8,082 nt of DNA, from positions 1 to 8,082 of the forward strand of contig WJJC01000222.1 of assembly GCA_014729945.1 (NCBI GenBank), written 5' to 3'. Made by a program: the position numbers and the translations under genes. This document shows positions 5,766 to 8,082 of the stretch, one piece after another. Source of the DNA: Candidatus Bathyarchaeota archaeon. GTDB taxonomy: Archaea; Thermoproteota; Bathyarchaeia; TCS64. The first letter of the stretch is position 1. Every line of letters starts with the position of its first letter. The notes beneath the pieces were generated by a model. The model ran no database searches and was not told the DNA's origin. It saw nothing but the letters and a program-made list of their open reading frames with translations.

Positions 5766-6254
5766 GTGATGGAGCTAATATGCGCCAAGCATCTGATCAA
5801 AAACGGGTTCAAAGTAGACTTGGAGCACGAGTTAACCAGCCTAAGTACAGATGTCTACGCCAAGAAAGGATACGGGAGCCTCATCGTAGAGGTGGAGACC
5901 GGCTTCGTGCCGCCTGATCACGCCCTAGATCCGTTAACCTACCTAAAAGCACGGATCGCAAGCAAGATAACACGTTACAGCGCATACGCCAACAAATTCA
6001 TTCTGGCCGCAACCCCCTACTATATTATGCAGATACCGTCCAGTCTCGTAAAGCCTCCTAGATTCAGGACCCCTGAAGAGGTAGCTTACATAAAGTCTCT
6101 TTGTGATATGTATTACTCTAACCCCCCGGTGAGCCTAGAGGAGATTAGGAACGCTCGGCTTCATAGCATATACGTCATTGACGTGGATAACACCAGTATC
6201 CGTGAATGGGAGGTAAATGAATATATGGGGAAAGCCGCCTTCTGGACCGTCTAA
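5766..6254 (+). CDS. PD-(D/E)XK nuclease-like hypothetical protein
   Basis: From the first canonical start (GTG 5766, next codon ATG) the product is 162 residues, but the gene probably begins near 5619 (see the preceding entry), giving about 211. The core resembles a restriction-endonuclease-like fold: helix ELICAKHLIKNGFKV (3-17), strand VDLEHEL, then TDVYAKKGYGSLIVEVETGF (28-47), with D29 and E42-V-E44 in the place of D-x(n)-E-x-K. The lysine is replaced by glutamate, so catalysis is uncertain. After this come a basic helix with KITRYSAYANKFILA (67-81), PPRFRTPEE (97-105) and RNARLHSIYVIDVD (128-141). I believe related proteins occur in other archaea, but no function is known to me. It has its own TATA box and is followed by a 46-base gap. 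Nuclease identity is inference from motif order. Confidence 0.75.
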   Translation: MMELICAKHLIKNGFKVDLEHELTSLSTDVYAKKGYGSLIVEVETGFVPPDHALDPLTYLKARIASKITRYSAYANKFILAATPYYIMQIPSSLVKPPRFRTPEEVAYIKSLCDMYYSNPPVSLEEIRNARLHSIYVIDVDNTSIREWEVNEYMGKAAFWTV

Positions 6255-6261
6255 GCAAGGG

Positions 6262-6268
6262 TTTAAAA
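6262..6268 (+). promoter_or_regulatory. TATA box for the DUF131/zinc-finger operon
   Basis: TTTAAAA in the 46-base gap is centred about 36 bases before ATG 6301. That predicts a leader of roughly 10 bases, which would still carry the GAGG ribosome-binding site at 6291-6294. Confidence 0.5.
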
Positions 6269-6300
6269 CTTGGTAACTAGCCAATAGGGAGAGGAATTAA

Positions 6301-6564
6301 ATGGATGTCTCCAGCGGCTTCTTGATTATAGGATTGTTAATGGCATTAGCTGGAGCAATACTGATCTACAAGTCCCTGAGAGCGAGTCCACGTGAGATGG
6401 CTGAGGATGATGGCGAGGTTAGATACATTGGATCAGTCCCCCTCATGCTTGATGGGGGTAGAAAATGGATCCTTGTGGCTTTAATGATCTCAACTGTATT
6501 AATTGTCTATCTTGCGACAAAGTCGTTTTATCCAGATATTATTGGAGGAGTATTAAATGGATAG
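6301..6564 (+). CDS. DUF131 family (TIGR00304-type) membrane protein
   Basis: This 87-residue protein has two predicted membrane helices (about 6-26 and 56-74) separated by a hydrophilic loop that ends in the family signature EVRYIGSVPLMLDGGRKW (39-56), equivalent to the G-x-(I/V)-P motif of DUF131. Family members are small archaeal membrane proteins of unknown function. ATG 6301 is preceded by GAGG at 6291-6294 with a 6-base spacer. It is the first gene of a tight pair: its last 8 bases overlap the start of the next gene, and the strong ribosome-binding site for that gene is inside its coding sequence. Co-translation suggests the two products form a membrane complex. Confidence 0.85.
   Translation: MDVSSGFLIIGLLMALAGAILIYKSLRASPREMAEDDGEVRYIGSVPLMLDGGRKWILVALMISTVLIVYLATKSFYPDIIGGVLNG
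6544..6550 (+). promoter_or_regulatory. Strong Shine-Dalgarno inside the DUF131 gene
   Basis: GGAGGAG lies 6 bases before ATG 6557, within the end of the DUF131 reading frame. It is the best ribosome-binding site in the window and fixes the start of the overlapping zinc-finger gene. Confidence 0.75.
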
Positions 6565-7210
6565 GAAATGTGAAATCTGCGGAAGATCAAACGTCGATAT
6601 ATTATGCAGTAAATGCGGAGCCTTCATCTGCGAGCATTGCTACGACCTCGATAATGATTGCTGCGTAAAATGCAGTGATAAATATTACCAGAAGACCTCT
6701 GATGAGACCAAGATACTTTACTTGGTGGGGGGGTCCCTTCTTGTCATGGTGGGGCTATTCATTGCAACCTTCGCCTTCATACCCTTAACAGGCGCTAGGA
6801 TAGTTGTTTTCCCACTGGTTTTCGAGAATGTTAATAGCGTAACAGCTGTCTTAATGAGTCTCATGTTTTTCAGTATGTTCGCTGTAACCTCTCTTTTTCC
6901 CTTCTACTTGAGTTTGAAGAGGAGCGGTTCTTATTCATGGGACGAGGGCGTCTATACGTTACAGGAGAGCCGCGGCGGAAGCAGTAACATCATTGAGACA
7001 GTTGAGTATATTATCACCACGGAGATCCCTGACCGGCTTAGAGACACCATCTATATAGAGGATAACTTTGATGAGTTGGTATTACGTAGCCAGAAAGATA
7101 AGAAATTCAATAAAAGATACAGTATCCCGGATGACTACGTAATAGACTCTGTGGAGTCGGCTTACGAGGATGGGTTCTTATTACTAAACGTCAAGTTGCT
7201 TAAGGATTAG
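6557..7210 (+). CDS. B-box-like zinc finger, two-span membrane protein with HSP20-like C-terminal domain
   Basis: The 217-residue product has three parts. Residues 5-39 are Cys-rich (C5-x2-C8-x8-C17-x2-C20-x4-C25-x2-C28-x7-C36-x2-C39, with an extra C35), resembling a B-box-type finger binding two zinc ions. Two membrane helices follow (about 53-76 and 95-119). Residues 153-217 look like an alpha-crystallin/HSP20 domain: TTEIPDRLRDTIYI, DELVLRS, then KKFNKRYSIPDDYVIDSVES and AYEDGFLLLNVK, matching the F-x-R-x-x-x-L-P and A-x-Y-x-x-G-x-L-x-x-x-V pattern, though the domain is short and lacks a canonical I-x-I tail. Both helices imply that finger and HSP20-like tail face the same side, probably the cytoplasm. 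The gene overlaps DUF131 by 8 bases. A membrane-tethered chaperone or adaptor is inference. Confidence 0.83.
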   Translation: MDRKCEICGRSNVDILCSKCGAFICEHCYDLDNDCCVKCSDKYYQKTSDETKILYLVGGSLLVMVGLFIATFAFIPLTGARIVVFPLVFENVNSVTAVLMSLMFFSMFAVTSLFPFYLSLKRSGSYSWDEGVYTLQESRGGSSNIIETVEYIITTEIPDRLRDTIYIEDNFDELVLRSQKDKKFNKRYSIPDDYVIDSVESAYEDGFLLLNVKLLKD

Positions 7211-7216
7211 ATCAGG

Positions 7217-7228
7217 TTTTTAACTTAT
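7217..7228 (+). promoter_or_regulatory. TATA-like element for the MBL-fold gene
   Basis: TTTTTAACTTAT spans the region 25-36 bases before ATG 7253. No Shine-Dalgarno sequence precedes that ATG, so a leaderless or very short-leader transcript is predicted. Confidence 0.45.
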
Positions 7229-7252
7229 ACCTCAAGAATCTTCACGATAGTT

Positions 7253-7903
7253 ATGCCTCAGATATATAATCTGGAAGAATACAGCCCCAAGTTAACAGAT
7301 GTGGCTTTAATTGTCGGTGAGGGTTTATGCAGTAATATCTATGTTATCGGTAAAAAAGAGGTTACGCTGGTTGATACCGGTGTCGGTAACAGGGCTAACC
7401 CCATATTCCCACAATTAGATGAACTGGGGATTAAACCCAGTGATATTATACAAGTTATACTTACTCACGCTCATCATGATCACGCTATGGGAACATATTT
7501 GATACTTGAGCGTACTGATCCAGATGTCTTTATCCATGAAGAAGATACCAAGTATATCGCATCCAGCCTAGGGGATGCCTTGGTAAAGGTATCTGAGGGT
7601 GATAGTATTGATACTCCCCTAGGATCGTTAAGTGTTTACTGGACCCCGGGGCACACCAAAGGCAGTATGTGTCTATACAACGCTGAGAAGAAGGTTCTCT
7701 TCAGTGGAGACACTGTTTTCCCGGAGGGTAACTATGGTAGATATGATGGGGAGAGCGGTAGTCTGGAGACGATGATAGATTCTCTAAAAAAGTTATCTGA
7801 TCTTGATGTGGAGGTAATGCTACCGGGTCACGGATCGCCCTTGTTCCAGGACGCTAATAAGCACATAGATATGAGCTATAAACAGGCTTCAAGAACCAGA
7901 TAA
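7253..7903 (+). CDS. Metallo-beta-lactamase-fold hydrolase (glyoxalase II-like)
   Basis: This 216-residue member of the metallo-beta-lactamase superfamily has all zinc ligands: THAHHDH (71-77, ligands H72, H74, D76, H77), H134 in TPGHTKGS, bridging D153 in SGDTVF, and H193 in LPGHG. The N-terminal strands include LCSNIYVIG and VTLVDTG (37-43). The size and simple architecture fit glyoxalase II-like or generic hydrolases, not beta-CASP RNases, which carry an additional domain. The substrate cannot be told. No signal peptide is seen, so it is cytoplasmic. ATG 7253 is the only reasonable start and follows a TATA-like element in the 42-base gap after the zinc-finger gene. The next gene begins 94 bases downstream. 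Confidence 0.92.
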   Translation: MPQIYNLEEYSPKLTDVALIVGEGLCSNIYVIGKKEVTLVDTGVGNRANPIFPQLDELGIKPSDIIQVILTHAHHDHAMGTYLILERTDPDVFIHEEDTKYIASSLGDALVKVSEGDSIDTPLGSLSVYWTPGHTKGSMCLYNAEKKVLFSGDTVFPEGNYGRYDGESGSLETMIDSLKKLSDLDVEVMLPGHGSPLFQDANKHIDMSYKQASRTR

Positions 7904-7997
7904 TGTGCTTCTTTCAGTCCCTATTTACTATTAACCTCTCTGGTTGCGAAAAATGCCTTAAGCAAGGTATGCACATTCATTCTCTTGATAACTTTGG

Positions 7998-8082
7998 TTG
8001 AGAAAAACCTAGATTTTAGAAGCGATACAGTCACCAAGCCAAGCCCTGAGATGAGGGAAGCAGCCTATAAGGCACCAGTAGG
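7998..8082 (+). CDS. ltaE: Low-specificity L-threonine aldolase, N-terminal fragment
   Basis: Only the first 28 codons are present. They contain the family's N-terminal signature LDFRSDTVTKPSPEMREA (residues 5-22), which opens the PLP-dependent threonine aldolases that cleave threonine or allo-threonine to glycine and acetaldehyde. The start is TTG 7998: an in-frame TAA lies three codons upstream (7989-7991), and the next ATG (8052) is inside the conserved motif. No clear ribosome-binding site is seen. A TTAAG at 7958-7962 could place transcription near 7986. The PLP lysine and the rest of the fold lie beyond the window. Glycine produced here could feed purine synthesis (PurD), but that link is only inference. 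Confidence 0.85.

Noticed and set aside
6465..6668. A 67-residue plus-strand ORF across the DUF131/zinc-finger junction.
   Set aside because: It is an out-of-frame shadow of two well-supported genes and has no family features.
7969..8001. A 10-codon upstream ORF (MHIHSLDNFG) whose TGA overlaps the TTG start of the threonine aldolase; a similar 9-codon ORF (MHVERGNIL) overlaps the TTG start of scpB on the minus strand at 3110-3081.
   Set aside because: The shared layout is curious, but the nearest TATA elements (7958-7962 and 3117-3121) predict transcription starting after both upstream ATGs, and a TTG followed by A always creates an overlapping TGA. Chance is the simpler explanation.

Overview
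The window is archaeal chromosomal DNA. Evidence: archaeal-type TATA boxes (TTTAA or TTATA cores) sit 26-27 bases before several start codons that lack a Shine-Dalgarno sequence, as in leaderless archaeal transcripts. The gene families also fit: DUF131 membrane protein, DUF123 GIY-YIG-like protein, archaeal-style PurD and solo ScpB. The exact lineage cannot be read from the sequence. No rRNA, tRNA, CRISPR array, insertion sequence or integrase was seen, so this looks like ordinary core and accessory chromosome, not a mobile island.

Left block (1-4367, all minus strand, read right to left): purD (phosphoribosylamine-glycine ligase), then scpB (SMC partner, TTG start), a secreted or membrane-anchored DNase I-type nuclease, a C45-family (penicillin acyltransferase-like) autoproteolytic hydrolase, a 43-residue single-span membrane protein, and a zinc-ribbon/TM2-like membrane protein cut by the window edge. 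Most of these have their own TATA-like element in the short gap before them, so this is a string of separately started genes. The exception is the last pair, whose stop and start codons overlap by one base.

Middle block (4368-5618): a 365-base divergent intergenic region with two inverted repeats separates purD from a DUF123 gene. That gene converges on, and overlaps by four bases, a carboxymuconolactone-decarboxylase-family gene lacking the usual CxxC pair.

Right block (about 5600-8082, plus strand): a PD-(D/E)XK-like protein whose reading frame extends about 49 codons upstream of any canonical start; a tightly coupled two-gene membrane operon (DUF131, then a B-box-like zinc finger with two membrane spans and an alpha-crystallin/HSP20-like tail); a metallo-beta-lactamase-fold hydrolase; and the first 28 codons of an L-threonine aldolase.

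The most unusual items are the zinc-finger/membrane/HSP20-like protein with its DUF131 partner, the cysteine-free archaeal DNase I with the full catalytic set, and the PD-(D/E)XK-like gene with no recognisable start codon. I see no clear new multi-gene defence or mobile system.
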